64,000 nucleotides of DNA from an uncultured Rhodospirillaceae bacterium (GTDB lineage: Bacteria; Pseudomonadota; Alphaproteobacteria; CAAGCB01; CAG-977). The translations under genes and the position numbers were made by a program. Shown here one piece after another: positions 26,531 to 35,218 of this stretch (position 1 is the first letter of the stretch; each line of letters opens with the position of its first letter). The stretch covers positions 1-64,000 of the forward strand of contig URSF01000010.1 of the NCBI GenBank assembly GCA_900550445.1. Direction: 5' to 3'. The notes under the pieces are model-generated. The model was given only the letters and a program-made list of their open reading frames with translations. It had not been told where the DNA came from and did not search any database.

Positions 26531-26559
26531 TTGACCTGTGCGGTATTCGGAAGTATTTT
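26531..26559 (+). promoter_or_regulatory. glyQ: Sigma-70-type promoter of the glyQ-glyS operon
   Basis: TTGACC (26531-26536), a 17-base spacer and TATTTT (26554-26559) fit a housekeeping promoter. It lies about 45 bases upstream of the glyQ start, facing the right way. No leader peptide, T-box or other control element is seen between it and the gene. Confidence 0.55.
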
Positions 26560-26606
26560 TTTCGCAAAGTTTTAAAACGCTTAAATAACTTTAACTCGAG
26601 TTCACA

Positions 26607-27488
26607 ATGGTTAATAAAACAGGAAGCGATTTCCAGTCACTGATCCTTAAACTGCATGCCTATTGGGCGCAAAAAGGGTGCGTGATCCTGCAGCCTTACG
26701 ATATGGAAGTCGGCGCCGGCACGTTCCACCCCGCGACGATTTTGCGCGCTTTGGGGCCGGAACACTGGAAAGCGGCTTATGTTCAGCCGTCGCGGCGTCC
26801 CGTTGACGGCCGTTACGGCGAAAATCCCAACCGTTTGCAGCATTATTATCAATATCAGGCGATCCTGAAACCTTCGCCCGAAAACGTTCAGGAGCTGTAT
26901 CTGGACAGTCTGAAAGTGCTGGGCATTGATCCGGCGCATCATGATATCCGCTTTGTCGAAGACGACTGGGAAAGCCCGACGCTGGGCGCCTGGGGGCTGG
27001 GCTGGGAAGTCTGGTGCGACGGCATGGAAGTGTCGCAGTTCACTTATTTCCAGCAGGTCGGCGGATTTGAATGTTCTCCGGTCTGCGCCGAACTGACGTA
27101 CGGGCTGGAACGGCTGGCAATGTATATTCAGGGCGTTGAAAACGTCTATGATCTGGATTTTAACGGCGACGGCGTGACCTATGGCGACGTGTTTCACCAA
27201 AATGAAGTCGAATACTCAAAATACAATTTTGAATGTGCCGATACGTCCTTGCTGCTGCAGCATTTTAAAGACGCGGAAAAAGAATGTCAGGCTTTGTTAA
27301 AAGCAGAAATTCCTCTGCCGGCCTATGACCAGTGCATCAAAGCGTCGCACCTGTTTAACCTGCTGGACGCCAGAGGCGTGATCAGCGTAACCGAGCGCGC
27401 GGCCTATATCGGGCGCGTGCGCGCTTTGGCCAAAGGGTGCTGCGAAGGCTGGTTGAAAAGCCGCGGCCATTTAAAGGCGGAGGAGTAA
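26607..27488 (+). CDS. glyQ: Glycine--tRNA ligase alpha subunit
   Basis: The 293-residue catalytic subunit of the bacterial alpha2beta2 glycyl-tRNA synthetase. Conserved segments are WAQKGCVILQPYDMEVGAGTFHPAT at the N-terminus, PSRRPVDGRYGENPNRLQHYYQ and FTYFQQVGGFEC. It is followed after three bases by glyS and then ppdK. The Shine-Dalgarno upstream of 26607 is weak, but the start matches the usual family N-terminus. Confidence 0.98.
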   Translation: MVNKTGSDFQSLILKLHAYWAQKGCVILQPYDMEVGAGTFHPATILRALGPEHWKAAYVQPSRRPVDGRYGENPNRLQHYYQYQAILKPSPENVQELYLDSLKVLGIDPAHHDIRFVEDDWESPTLGAWGLGWEVWCDGMEVSQFTYFQQVGGFECSPVCAELTYGLERLAMYIQGVENVYDLDFNGDGVTYGDVFHQNEVEYSKYNFECADTSLLLQHFKDAEKECQALLKAEIPLPAYDQCIKASHLFNLLDARGVISVTERAAYIGRVRALAKGCCEGWLKSRGHLKAEE

Positions 27489-27491
27489 GTC

Positions 27492-29645
27492 ATGAGCGAG
27501 TTTTTCCTGGAACTTTTCAGCGAAGAAATTCCCGCCCGCATGCAGGCGGACGCCGCGGAACATATCCGGAAATTTATTACGGACGCTTTGGGTAAAAGCG
27601 AACTGAAATTTGACGAAGCTGTTTCTTTCGTCGCCAGCCGCCGTCTGGGGTTGTGCGTCAAAGGGCTGCCCGCCGCGCAGGCCGATCTGGTCGAAGAAAA
27701 AAAAGGCCCGTCCGTTTCAGCGCCCGAACAGGCTTTGAACGGTTTTCTGCGTTCCGTCAATATGACTAAAGATCAGTTGGAAGTCCGCGAAACACCGAAA
27801 GGGACGTTTTATTTCGCTTCCTTGTCACGCAAAGGACGGCCCACAGCCGAGGTTTTGCAGGAAACGGTCGCGGCTTTGCTGACGACTTTCCCGTGGCCGA
27901 AATCCATGCGTTGGGCGGAACACAAGGAACACTGGGTGCGCCCGCTGCACGCGATCGTATGTCTGTTTGACGGCGCGGTCGTTCCGGTCGAATTCGCCGG
28001 TGTAAAATCGGGCAATAAAACATACGGGCATCGTTTTCTGGCGCCAGCGGCGTTTGAAGTAAAGGATTTCGCGGATTATCAGAAAAAAATCCGCGACGCT
28101 TTTGTCCTGATCAATCCGGAAGAACGTAAACGGCTGATTTCCGAACGGGCGCATACTTTGGCCGAAAGCGCCGGATTCAAACTGTTGGAGGACGAAGGGC
28201 TGCTGAATGAAGTCGCCGGGCTGGCGGAATATCCCGTGCCTTTAATGGGAAAAATTGACGATGAATTCATGTCCGTTCCGCAGGAAGTGTTAATTACGTC
28301 CATGCGGGCAAACCAGAAATATTTCTGTATGACGGACGAAAACGGCAAAATGGCGCCGCGGTTTATCGTCGTGGCCAATATGCAAACGGCCGACGGCGGC
28401 AAAGAAATCATCGCCGGCAACGAACGCGTGCTGCGCGCGCGTCTCTCCGACGCTCGGTTTTTCTGGGACGAAGACCGCAAAACGACACTGGCTTCAAAGG
28501 TTGAAAAACTGCAGGCGCGCGTTTTTCATGCCAAGCTGGGGTCTGTCGCCGACAAAGTTGAACGCATGCGCAAGTTGCTGCCCGAATTACTAAAGTATAT
28601 TCCGGGGGCGGACGCTGCCGATGCCGATCGCGCGGCGCTGTTGTGCAAAGCCGATTTGTCCGCCGGCATGGTCGGGGAATTTCCCGAACTGCAGGGAATT
28701 ATGGGGCGGTATTACGCGCGTTTTGACGGGGAAAATGAAGCGGTCGCCGAAGCGATCGCCGAACATTATTCTCCGCTGGGGCCGAAAGACGACTGTCCGT
28801 CCGCGCCGCTCAGCGTTGCCGTTGCTTTGGCCGACAAGATTGATACTTTGGTCGGGTTCTGGTTGATTGACCAGAAACCGACGGGTTCAAAGGATCCTTT
28901 TGCGCTGCGCCGCGCTGCGCTGGGGGTCGTCAGGCTGATTTTGGAAAACAAAATCAATATGCCGATTTTTCAGATATTGAACGCTGCCCGCGCCGTTTAC
29001 GGCGATTCGGCGCAGGCCGCCGTTGCCGAGGCAATGACGGAATCTGAAAAAAGAAACGAAAACGGAGAACCGACCGTTTTAATCAACTGGTCCGTACGCC
29101 AGATGATTTCATTGTTGAACTTTATTGCCGAACGGCTGAAGGTCGCCATGAAAGACAAGGGCGTGCGCCATGACTATATTACGGCTGTTTACGGTTTGGC
29201 ACAGGGAAATAATGTTGAATTGATTGACCTGTGCCGCATCATTGCGCGCGTCGGCGCTTTGACGAAATTTCTTTCGACCGAAGACGGCGAAAATCTGCTG
29301 ACGGCGTATCGCCGCGCGGCAAATATCGTCCGGATCGAAGAAGGAAAGGATAAATGCTCTTATACGCAGATGCCGGACAAAGCGTTGTTTGGCGCAGAAC
29401 AGGAAGGAGCATTGTTTGACGCGCTCAGTCAAGTTATGTTAAACAGTTCAAAGAAGATTGCTTCGGACGATTTCGAAGGCGCGATGGAGGATCTGGCAAA
29501 ACTGCGCGGTCCCGTCGATGCGTTTTTTGAAAAAGTCCAGGTAAACTGTGACGACGTTCAGCGTCGCGCCAACCGTTTGCGCATGTTGTCGATGATCGTG
29601 CGCGCAATGGGCGGCGTCGCTGATTTTTCTGTAATTGAAGGGTAA
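27492..29645 (+). CDS. glyS: Glycine--tRNA ligase beta subunit
   Basis: The 717-residue tRNA-binding subunit begins with MSEFFLELFSEEIPARMQ and contains the family block MRWAEHKEHWVRPLHAIVCLFD and the HD-like AVALADKIDTLVGFWLIDQKPTGSKDPFALRR. The C-terminal region carries the anticodon-binding DALR-like domain. It needs GlyQ for activity. The gene is spaced three bases from glyQ and 17 bases from ppdK, so all three may share a transcript. Confidence 0.98.
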   Translation: MSEFFLELFSEEIPARMQADAAEHIRKFITDALGKSELKFDEAVSFVASRRLGLCVKGLPAAQADLVEEKKGPSVSAPEQALNGFLRSVNMTKDQLEVRETPKGTFYFASLSRKGRPTAEVLQETVAALLTTFPWPKSMRWAEHKEHWVRPLHAIVCLFDGAVVPVEFAGVKSGNKTYGHRFLAPAAFEVKDFADYQKKIRDAFVLINPEERKRLISERAHTLAESAGFKLLEDEGLLNEVAGLAEYPVPLMGKIDDEFMSVPQEVLITSMRANQKYFCMTDENGKMAPRFIVVANMQTADGGKEIIAGNERVLRARLSDARFFWDEDRKTTLASKVEKLQARVFHAKLGSVADKVERMRKLLPELLKYIPGADAADADRAALLCKADLSAGMVGEFPELQGIMGRYYARFDGENEAVAEAIAEHYSPLGPKDDCPSAPLSVAVALADKIDTLVGFWLIDQKPTGSKDPFALRRAALGVVRLILENKINMPIFQILNAARAVYGDSAQAAVAEAMTESEKRNENGEPTVLINWSVRQMISLLNFIAERLKVAMKDKGVRHDYITAVYGLAQGNNVELIDLCRIIARVGALTKFLSTEDGENLLTAYRRAANIVRIEEGKDKCSYTQMPDKALFGAEQEGALFDALSQVMLNSSKKIASDDFEGAMEDLAKLRGPVDAFFEKVQVNCDDVQRRANRLRMLSMIVRAMGGVADFSVIEG

Positions 29646-29662
29646 GGAGATATCTAACCACC

Positions 29663-32341
29663 ATGACAAAATGGGTTTATAAATTCGGCAACGGAAAAGC
29701 CGAAGGTAAAGCTTCCGACAAAAATTTGTTGGGCGGCAAAGGTGCTAACCTGGCGGAAATGAGCTCGATCGGAATTCCTGTTCCTCCCGGCTTCACGATT
29801 TCCACCGAAGTCTGCACGTATTATTACGCCAACGGCAAAACATTCCCCGCCGATCTGGCCGAACAGGTCAAAGAAGGCGTCGCTTTCTGCGAATCGATCG
29901 TTGGCAAAAAATTCGCCGATCCGAATGATCCGCTGCTGTTTTCCGTACGTTCCGGCGCCCGTATTTCCATGCCGGGCATGATGGACACCGTTCTGAACCT
30001 GGGGCTGACGGACGAAACTGTAAAAGGTCTGGCCAAAGCGTCCGGCGACGAACGTTTCGCTTATGACTCTTACCGTCGTTTCATTCAAATGTATTCCGAC
30101 GTTGTGATGGGCGTAAAGCATGAAAACTTTGAACATGCCCTGACAGCGCTGAAGGACAAAAAAGGATACAAATCCGATACCGACATGACGGTTGACGATT
30201 TAAAAGAACTGATTGCCGAATACAAAAAAATCGGCGAAAAATTCGGCAAACCCGTTCCGCAGGATCCCAATGAACAGTTATGGGGCGGCATCGGCGCCGT
30301 GTTCATGAGCTGGATGGTCGACCGCGCGATTTATTATCGTAAATTGAACGATATCCCCGAAGACTGGGGAACGGCCGTTAACGTTCAGACAATGGTGTTC
30401 GGCAACGCCGGTGACGATTCCGCGACGGGCGTCTGCTTCTCGCGCGACCCGTCTACGGGTAAAAACGCTTTCTACGGCGAATTTTTGATCAAGGCTCAGG
30501 GCGAAGACGTTGTGGCCGGTATTCGTACGCCGCAGCAGATTTCCAAAGAAGGCAAAAAGGAACGCGGTTCCGATCTGCCCTGTATGGAAGAAGCCATGCC
30601 GGAACTGTACAAACAGCTGTGCGATATCCGTGAAACGTTGGAAAAGCATTACCGCGATATGCAGGATATGGAATTTACCATTCAAAACGGCAAGCTGTAC
30701 ATGCTGCAGACCCGTAACGGCAAACGCACCGCCGCCGCGGCCGTGAAAATGGCTGTCGATATGGTTAACGAAGGCCTGATTGACAAGAAAACGGCTCTGC
30801 TGCGCGTTGAACCGAAACAGTTGGACGATTTGCTGCACCCGACTTTGGATCCGAAGGCCAAAAAGGACGCGATTAAAGAAGGCCGTCTGTTGACGCAGGC
30901 TTTGAACGCTTCTCCGGGCGCTGCCGTCGGTCAGGTTGTTTTTTCGGCCGATGACGCTGAAAAATGGGCTGAAGAAGGCAAGAAAGTCGTTCTGGTTCGT
31001 GTCGAAACGTCTCCGGAAGACATTCACGGCATGCATTCTTCTCAGGGTATTTTGACGGCGCGCGGCGGTATGACGTCTCACGCGGCCGTGGTTGCCCGCG
31101 GTATGGGTACGCCGGCTGTCTGCGGTGCTGCCGATGTCAAAGTCGATTACGCCGCCAAGAAGATGACAATCAAAGGCGTTGAAATCAAAGAAGGCGACGT
31201 CATTACGCTGGACGGAACGACCGGTGAAGTTATCAACGGCGCCGTTGCTTTGAAAGACGCCGAGCTGACCGGTGATTTCGGTGTGTTCATGGGTTGGGCT
31301 GACGAAGTTCGCAAGCTGAAAGTCCGCACGAACGCCGATACGCCGCATGACGCGCAGGTCGCCCGCAAGTTCGGCGCCGAAGGAATCGGCTTGTGCCGCA
31401 CGGAACACATGTTCTTTGATCCGATGCGCATTAAGCACATGCGTGAAATGATTCTGGCTGAAAGCGAAGAAGCACGCCGCGCCGCTTTGGCAAAACTGCT
31501 GCCGTATCAGCGCGAAGACTTCAAAGGCCTGTTCCTGGCTTTGGAAGGTCTGCCCGTGACGATCCGTCTGTTGGATCCGCCTTTGCACGAATTCCTGCCG
31601 ACGAAAGAACCGGAACAGCGTGAAATCGCAAAAGAACTGGGTATTTCTCTGGAGGCCGTTCAGGCGCGTGTTCATCAACTGCATGAAGCCAACCCGATGC
31701 TGGGTCTGCGCGGCTGCCGTCTGGGATTAACCTATCCTGAAATTACCGAAATGCAGGCGCAGGCGATTTTTGAAGCCGCTGTCGAAGCGTCTAAGGAATT
31801 GGGCAAACAGGTTGAACCTGAGGTCATGGTTCCGCTGATTGACACGAAGAAAGAGCTTGACATGATGAAAGCGATCATCGTGAAGAAAGCAGAAGAAGTT
31901 ATGGAAAAGGCTGACGTGAAATTCAATTACATGGTTGGAACCATGATTGAAATGCCGCGTGCCGCTTTGACGGCTGATAAAGTTGCCGAAACGGCGGAAT
32001 TCTTCAGCTTTGGTACAAACGACCTGACGCAGACGACATTGGGTATGAGCCGTGACGACGCGGGATCTTTCCTGCCGAATTACGTTGCCAAAGGCATTTT
32101 CGCCAAGGATCCGTTCAAATCCATTGATGAAGAAGGCGTCGGCCAGCTGGTCCAGATGGCTGTTGAAAAAGGCCGCAAGACCCGCCCGAATATCAAACTG
32201 GGCATTTGCGGCGAACACGGCGGCGATCCGTCGACAATCGACTTCTGCCACCGCGTTGGTTTAACATACGTTTCCTGCTCGCCGTTCCGCGTGCCTATCG
32301 CACGTTTGGCCGCGGCTCAGGCGGCTGTACGCAACGCTTAA
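29663..32341 (+). CDS. ppdK: Pyruvate, phosphate dikinase
   Basis: PPDK interconverts pyruvate + ATP + Pi and PEP + AMP + PPi. The 892-residue protein has the N-terminal ATP-grasp domain (LLGGKGANLAEMSSIGIPVPPGFTIS), the central phosphohistidine domain with GGMTSHAAVVARGMGTPAVCG (His473) and the C-terminal TIM barrel with the signature GTNDLTQTTLGMSRDDA. It is a central enzyme in anaerobic, PPi-based glycolysis or in gluconeogenesis. AAGGAG lies upstream of the ATG. Codon use is strongly biased to a favoured subset, suggesting high expression. A 468-codon open frame on the opposite strand is a shadow of this bias. Confidence 0.98.
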   Translation: MTKWVYKFGNGKAEGKASDKNLLGGKGANLAEMSSIGIPVPPGFTISTEVCTYYYANGKTFPADLAEQVKEGVAFCESIVGKKFADPNDPLLFSVRSGARISMPGMMDTVLNLGLTDETVKGLAKASGDERFAYDSYRRFIQMYSDVVMGVKHENFEHALTALKDKKGYKSDTDMTVDDLKELIAEYKKIGEKFGKPVPQDPNEQLWGGIGAVFMSWMVDRAIYYRKLNDIPEDWGTAVNVQTMVFGNAGDDSATGVCFSRDPSTGKNAFYGEFLIKAQGEDVVAGIRTPQQISKEGKKERGSDLPCMEEAMPELYKQLCDIRETLEKHYRDMQDMEFTIQNGKLYMLQTRNGKRTAAAAVKMAVDMVNEGLIDKKTALLRVEPKQLDDLLHPTLDPKAKKDAIKEGRLLTQALNASPGAAVGQVVFSADDAEKWAEEGKKVVLVRVETSPEDIHGMHSSQGILTARGGMTSHAAVVARGMGTPAVCGAADVKVDYAAKKMTIKGVEIKEGDVITLDGTTGEVINGAVALKDAELTGDFGVFMGWADEVRKLKVRTNADTPHDAQVARKFGAEGIGLCRTEHMFFDPMRIKHMREMILAESEEARRAALAKLLPYQREDFKGLFLALEGLPVTIRLLDPPLHEFLPTKEPEQREIAKELGISLEAVQARVHQLHEANPMLGLRGCRLGLTYPEITEMQAQAIFEAAVEASKELGKQVEPEVMVPLIDTKKELDMMKAIIVKKAEEVMEKADVKFNYMVGTMIEMPRAALTADKVAETAEFFSFGTNDLTQTTLGMSRDDAGSFLPNYVAKGIFAKDPFKSIDEEGVGQLVQMAVEKGRKTRPNIKLGICGEHGGDPSTIDFCHRVGLTYVSCSPFRVPIARLAAAQAAVRNA

Positions 32342-32361
32342 TCACGGTTGCAAAGCAAAAG

Positions 32362-32394
32362 AAAGCCTCCTGCCGAAAGGCGGGAGGCTTTTTG
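32362..32394 (+). terminator. ppdK: Strong intrinsic terminator after ppdK
   Basis: A 12-bp stem, AAGCCTCCTGCC (32363-32374) with GGCGGGAGGCTT (32379-32390, one G-U pair), is closed by a GAAA tetraloop and followed by five T residues. It lies 20 bases after the ppdK stop. Confidence 0.93.
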
Positions 32395-32430
32395 TTTGTT
32401 CGGATTACGTATGAAAAAGGGGAAAAATGG

Positions 32431-32604
32431 ATTGCCGCGGCCCTACGGCCTCGCAATTTCGAAAAGAGAAATAAAAACAAACCGAAACTGCGAACGCAAA
32501 AATACCCCTCTCGAAACTGCGAACGCGAAGCGTGAAGCAGTCCATAGAGCAAGAGAGTGATACGGAAGAGGGAATTGCCGCGGCCCTACGGCCTCGCAAT
32601 TTCG
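32431..32604. repeat. Pair of 31-bp palindromic repeats with inner 15-bp repeats
   Basis: The same 31-bp unit, beginning ATTGCCGCGGCCCTACGG and ending GCAATTTCG, occurs at 32431-32461 and 32574-32604 in the same orientation. Each unit can fold through ATTGC/GCAAT and GGCC/GGCC, like a REP-type element. Between them a 15-bp word, CGAAACTGCGAACGC, occurs twice (32483-32497 and 32512-32526). The block lies between the ppdK terminator and the XRE gene and has no convincing gene. It looks like a dispersed repetitive element of this genome. Confidence 0.65.
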
Positions 32605-32613
32605 GGAAAAAAT

Positions 32614-32847
32614 CTACGCTTGAAGTTTTTTAATAAATTCTGCGGCATCAATTCCAATACAATCGGCTATTTCCAAAAACTCGACAATATCCAGCCGACG
32701 TTCGCCGTTTTCATATTTTGAAACATAAGACTGCGGTTTTTTTAACATTCGCGCTAACTGCGTTTGCGTGATTCTTTTATCGCGTCGTTCTTGAATCAAC
32801 ATTCGCGTAAATAAACAGTAGAGATCTGTAAAAACGGATTTCGTCAT
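32614..32847 (-). CDS. XRE-family helix-turn-helix regulator
   Basis: The 77-residue protein is almost entirely one HTH domain: LIQERRDKRITQTQLARMLKKPQSYVSKYENGERRLDIVEFLEIADCIG shows the Q-x-x-LA-x-x-L-x-x-x-Q-S-x-V-S-K-x-E pattern of XRE/Cro regulators. There is no partner domain, so it likely acts as a dimeric repressor. Its start codon is immediately next to the first of three palindromic sites, and the divergent lipoprotein operon begins 113 bases away. Self-regulation together with control of that operon is the natural reading. Confidence 0.88.
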   Translation of the reverse strand: MTKSVFTDLYCLFTRMLIQERRDKRITQTQLARMLKKPQSYVSKYENGERRLDIVEFLEIADCIGIDAAEFIKKLQA

Positions 32848-32913
32848 GGATTTAATCCTTTGATATTGACAAAGGATTAAATCCTGTTTTAGAATATCCC
32901 AAATTAGGATATT
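32848..32913. promoter_or_regulatory. Operator cluster and divergent promoter between XRE regulator and lipoprotein operon
   Basis: A perfect 15-bp inverted repeat, GGATTTAATCCTTTG (32848-32862) and CAAAGGATTAAATCC (32870-32884), encloses seven bases. Each arm contains its own palindrome, GGATTTAATCC or GGATTAAATCC. A third site, AATATCC (32893-32899) with GGATATT (32907-32913), follows. TTGACA (32866-32871) plus TAGAAT (32890-32895, 18-bp spacing) makes a plus-strand promoter covered by these sites. The common core is GGAT...ATCC or its inverse. This is most likely the binding region of the adjacent XRE protein. Confidence 0.72.
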
Positions 32914-32959
32914 TTTTAAATATCAGCGAATCTATATTCGTTCGGGCGAGTTTTTTAAG

Positions 32960-33508
32960 ATGAAACCAAAATTTTTTATACTGTTGTTATTCCTGTGTTC
33001 ATGTTCAGGCAATAAATTTATAGAGTATTACGAACCGGTTACAGCTGTATCGGCTGATGTTTTTCCTGAAAAGCAAGTTGTCCGTCGTTCCCGCGGACGT
33101 GGAAACAGACATTCTGCCGTATTTCCTGAAAAACAGGTTGTTGTTGTTGAAACAACGAAATATTCCGAAAGAATAAAGTCATTCACAGATCAGGGATATA
33201 TTGTTATCGGCCAATCTGTTTTTCAAGGAACGTGGGAACCGAGATATTTAGCCGTTCAGGCAGCGCGGCAATATGGGGCGGACATTGTTGTCATAACATC
33301 AAAACAAGAAAGTGAACTCATAAAAAACGGTATTGTTCCAATGGCTCAGCCGAACGTTGCCGTTTATTCCGGAAATGTCGGGGGACGGTCGTTTCATGGA
33401 TCAGCCGCCGGGGTATCAACAGGATATGTCAATTATCAGTATAAAGAGAAAATTTATAAACAAAGAGCTTCTTTTTTGAAACTCTTAAAGGGTAAAGAGA
33501 TAAAATAA
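32960..33508 (+). CDS. Lipoprotein with internal FPEKQVV repeat
   Basis: A 182-residue lipoprotein: a short signal peptide with lipobox LCSC (Cys at about residue 14-16). A 7-residue unit FPEKQVV occurs twice, separated by a basic RRSRGRGNRH stretch. The rest has a Rossmann-like alternation (YIVIGQSVFQGTWEPRYLAVQAARQYGADIVVITSKQ), which resembles lipoproteins of unknown function found in many Gram-negatives. The gene is first of a two-gene operon, with a one-base overlap to the next, and is controlled by the promoter/operator cluster upstream. Confidence 0.75.
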   Translation: MKPKFFILLLFLCSCSGNKFIEYYEPVTAVSADVFPEKQVVRRSRGRGNRHSAVFPEKQVVVVETTKYSERIKSFTDQGYIVIGQSVFQGTWEPRYLAVQAARQYGADIVVITSKQESELIKNGIVPMAQPNVAVYSGNVGGRSFHGSAAGVSTGYVNYQYKEKIYKQRASFLKLLKGKEIK

Positions 33509-34104
33509 TGAAAAAATTGTTTGTGTTGATTTTGTTTGTTTCAAGTTGTGTTGTTAATAACGGGTATTATTATCCCGTGCATAAAAAAACGGATCCGCAG
33601 GTTTCTTATACAGAAAAACAAAATGCGACTTTTTCGATTTCTATTTATAAAGAAGGAATTGGAGAAGATTTTGTAAAAGAAGAAAAAATAAGAAAAGAAA
33701 TAAGGAACGAGTTTCAAAAAACAGGGTTGTTTAATACATTTTCGTATGTCTTTTTTAATGAAAAAAGCGATTTTCATTTTCATTTTGATATAAAAGTAAC
33801 GGGCAGCGGGCAAGAAACAGCGCCTTTGGCTTTTTTGTCCGGATATTTTTTGACGACTATTCCCGTTTCATATCATTCTAATCATGATATAACAATGTTC
33901 CTTTATATTGATCAAAAAGAAGTCTACTCAATTACCGCCCCCGTACATACAAGAGTAATAGTATGGTTACCGCTTATTTTGCTTTCTCCGACAGCTTGGT
34001 CTGCAGGGGCAAACGTCCGTAAGAATGCAATAAATTATTTTATTCAGGAAGTTTTTGATAAAAAATTGTATATGCCTTCAACATTTAAAAATCTGCCGGG
34101 ATAA
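33508..34104 (+). CDS. Second lipoprotein of the operon, unknown function
   Basis: The 198-residue protein has a signal peptide ending in the lipobox FVSSC (about residues 10-14) and a mature part with mixed charged strands. A hydrophobic stretch near 143-162 (RVIVWLPLILLSPTAWSAGA) could be a membrane segment. Base composition is clearly AT-richer than the surrounding housekeeping genes. Start overlaps the upstream stop by one base. I do not recognise a family. Confidence 0.7.
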   Translation: MKKLFVLILFVSSCVVNNGYYYPVHKKTDPQVSYTEKQNATFSISIYKEGIGEDFVKEEKIRKEIRNEFQKTGLFNTFSYVFFNEKSDFHFHFDIKVTGSGQETAPLAFLSGYFLTTIPVSYHSNHDITMFLYIDQKEVYSITAPVHTRVIVWLPLILLSPTAWSAGANVRKNAINYFIQEVFDKKLYMPSTFKNLPG

Positions 34105-34143
34105 AAAAGAGAAAATAAATTTGAATACCAGCTTATTTCCTTC

Positions 34144-35088
34144 TCATTTTTCCCGGATCAGGCGGAAGCAGACGTTATTATATCCTTTGGCAGGATCGCG
34201 GCTTTCCGCGCGTTCTTCGGTACGGCATTTCAGACGCGGAGAATCAAAAGATCCGCCTTTGACTGTTTTTTGCGCGCCGTTTCTGGGCGTTGACGTCCAT
34301 TCCCAGCAATTCCCCCACATATCAATCGCGCCGCTGGCTGATAACGTGTTTTTATAAGCGTCTACGGCGCTTGTCGACATTTGAATGCCGTTATTGAACT
34401 CCGCATCTTTGGGCATATGACCGGCTGCCAATTCCCATTCCTGTTCGGAAGGCAGGCGATAGGTTGTTCTTTCATCTTGTTCGGAAAGCCATCGGGCATA
34501 TGCGACAGCGTCATGATAGGAAATGTTTGTGGCGGGGTATTTGGACTCATATGCGGGAAACGGTTGTTCGGTCCGGTCTGTTTGCTTTAAAAAAACGGCG
34601 TATTCTTCTTTGGTTACGGGCGCATAAGCAATTTCGACGTTTTGCGCCGCGCCTAAAACAGGCAGATATCCGTCTTTGGCCTGACGCGCGCCAGGACGCA
34701 GGCGCGGATCCGTAAAACGGCGCATGCTCTGTTCAATACGGTTTTCTTTGTCTTGAACGACTTCATCGACAATTTTCTGCATTTCAAGAATTTTAGATTC
34801 GTGTCTGGCCGTTCGTTTCAATTCTTCCAATTTGGCTGTTTTGCGGGCGATGACGTTGTCATAGTTCTTTTCAACTTGTTTTCTTAACGCGGCGCGGTTT
34901 TCTTCTGTCGGATTTTCACGGTAAGCGGCGATCAGGCGTTTGGTTTCTTCATTCAGTTGCGGGCGTTCTTTTTCAACAGTCTTGCTGAATTTGTGCGTTT
35001 TCGGCGTATCGTCTGAAGCGGTAAATCCCATACAAAAAAATGAAGCGATGCCTAAAAGAAATAAGATTTCTCCCGTCTTTTTATTCAT
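34144..35088 (-). CDS. Secreted SUMF1/FGE-fold protein (formylglycine-generating enzyme-like)
   Basis: The 314-residue protein has a signal peptide (about 1-24), a helical coiled-coil-like region (about 35-125) and a C-terminal SUMF1 domain: NVEIAYAPVTKEEYAVFLKQT, NISYHDAVAYARWLSEQDERTTYRLPSEQEWELAAG and MWGNCWEWTSTPRNGAQKTVKGGSF. True sulfatase-activating enzymes carry two active-site Cys near the C-terminus; here only one is in that area (LKCRTEE), so sulfatase activation is doubtful. It may be a structural or sugar-binding relative (compare PvdO/EgtB-type proteins). It converges on the lipoprotein operon. Confidence 0.82.
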   Translation of the reverse strand: MNKKTGEILFLLGIASFFCMGFTASDDTPKTHKFSKTVEKERPQLNEETKRLIAAYRENPTEENRAALRKQVEKNYDNVIARKTAKLEELKRTARHESKILEMQKIVDEVVQDKENRIEQSMRRFTDPRLRPGARQAKDGYLPVLGAAQNVEIAYAPVTKEEYAVFLKQTDRTEQPFPAYESKYPATNISYHDAVAYARWLSEQDERTTYRLPSEQEWELAAGHMPKDAEFNNGIQMSTSAVDAYKNTLSASGAIDMWGNCWEWTSTPRNGAQKTVKGGSFDSPRLKCRTEERAESRDPAKGYNNVCFRLIREK

Positions 35089-35157
35089 GGTTTTCCTCCG
35101 GCTTTGTAAAGAATATACTTCTTAAACGGAGCATAAATCGTTTTCTTGCGCAAGATG

Positions 35158-35186
35158 TTGACTCTTTATTTAATTTGTTCAATATC
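35158..35186 (+). promoter_or_regulatory. Possible promoter of the ArfA-like gene
   Basis: TTGACT (35158-35163) is separated by 17 bases from AATATC (35181-35186), a good -35 and a weak -10. It lies about 30 bases upstream of the ArfA-like start codon. Confidence 0.35.
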
Positions 35187-35218
35187 TTTTATGTACTTGT
35201 GAATGAAAGGAATCTTTG

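Noticed and set aside
30507..30746. Short plus-strand frame inside ppdK
   Set aside because: Shadow of the ppdK frame with no ribosome-binding site.
30278..31684. Open frame of 468 codons on the minus strand across ppdK
   Set aside because: It is antisense to the strongly codon-biased ppdK gene and its predicted protein is rich in Phe, Gln, Arg and His with no family features; a shadow frame.
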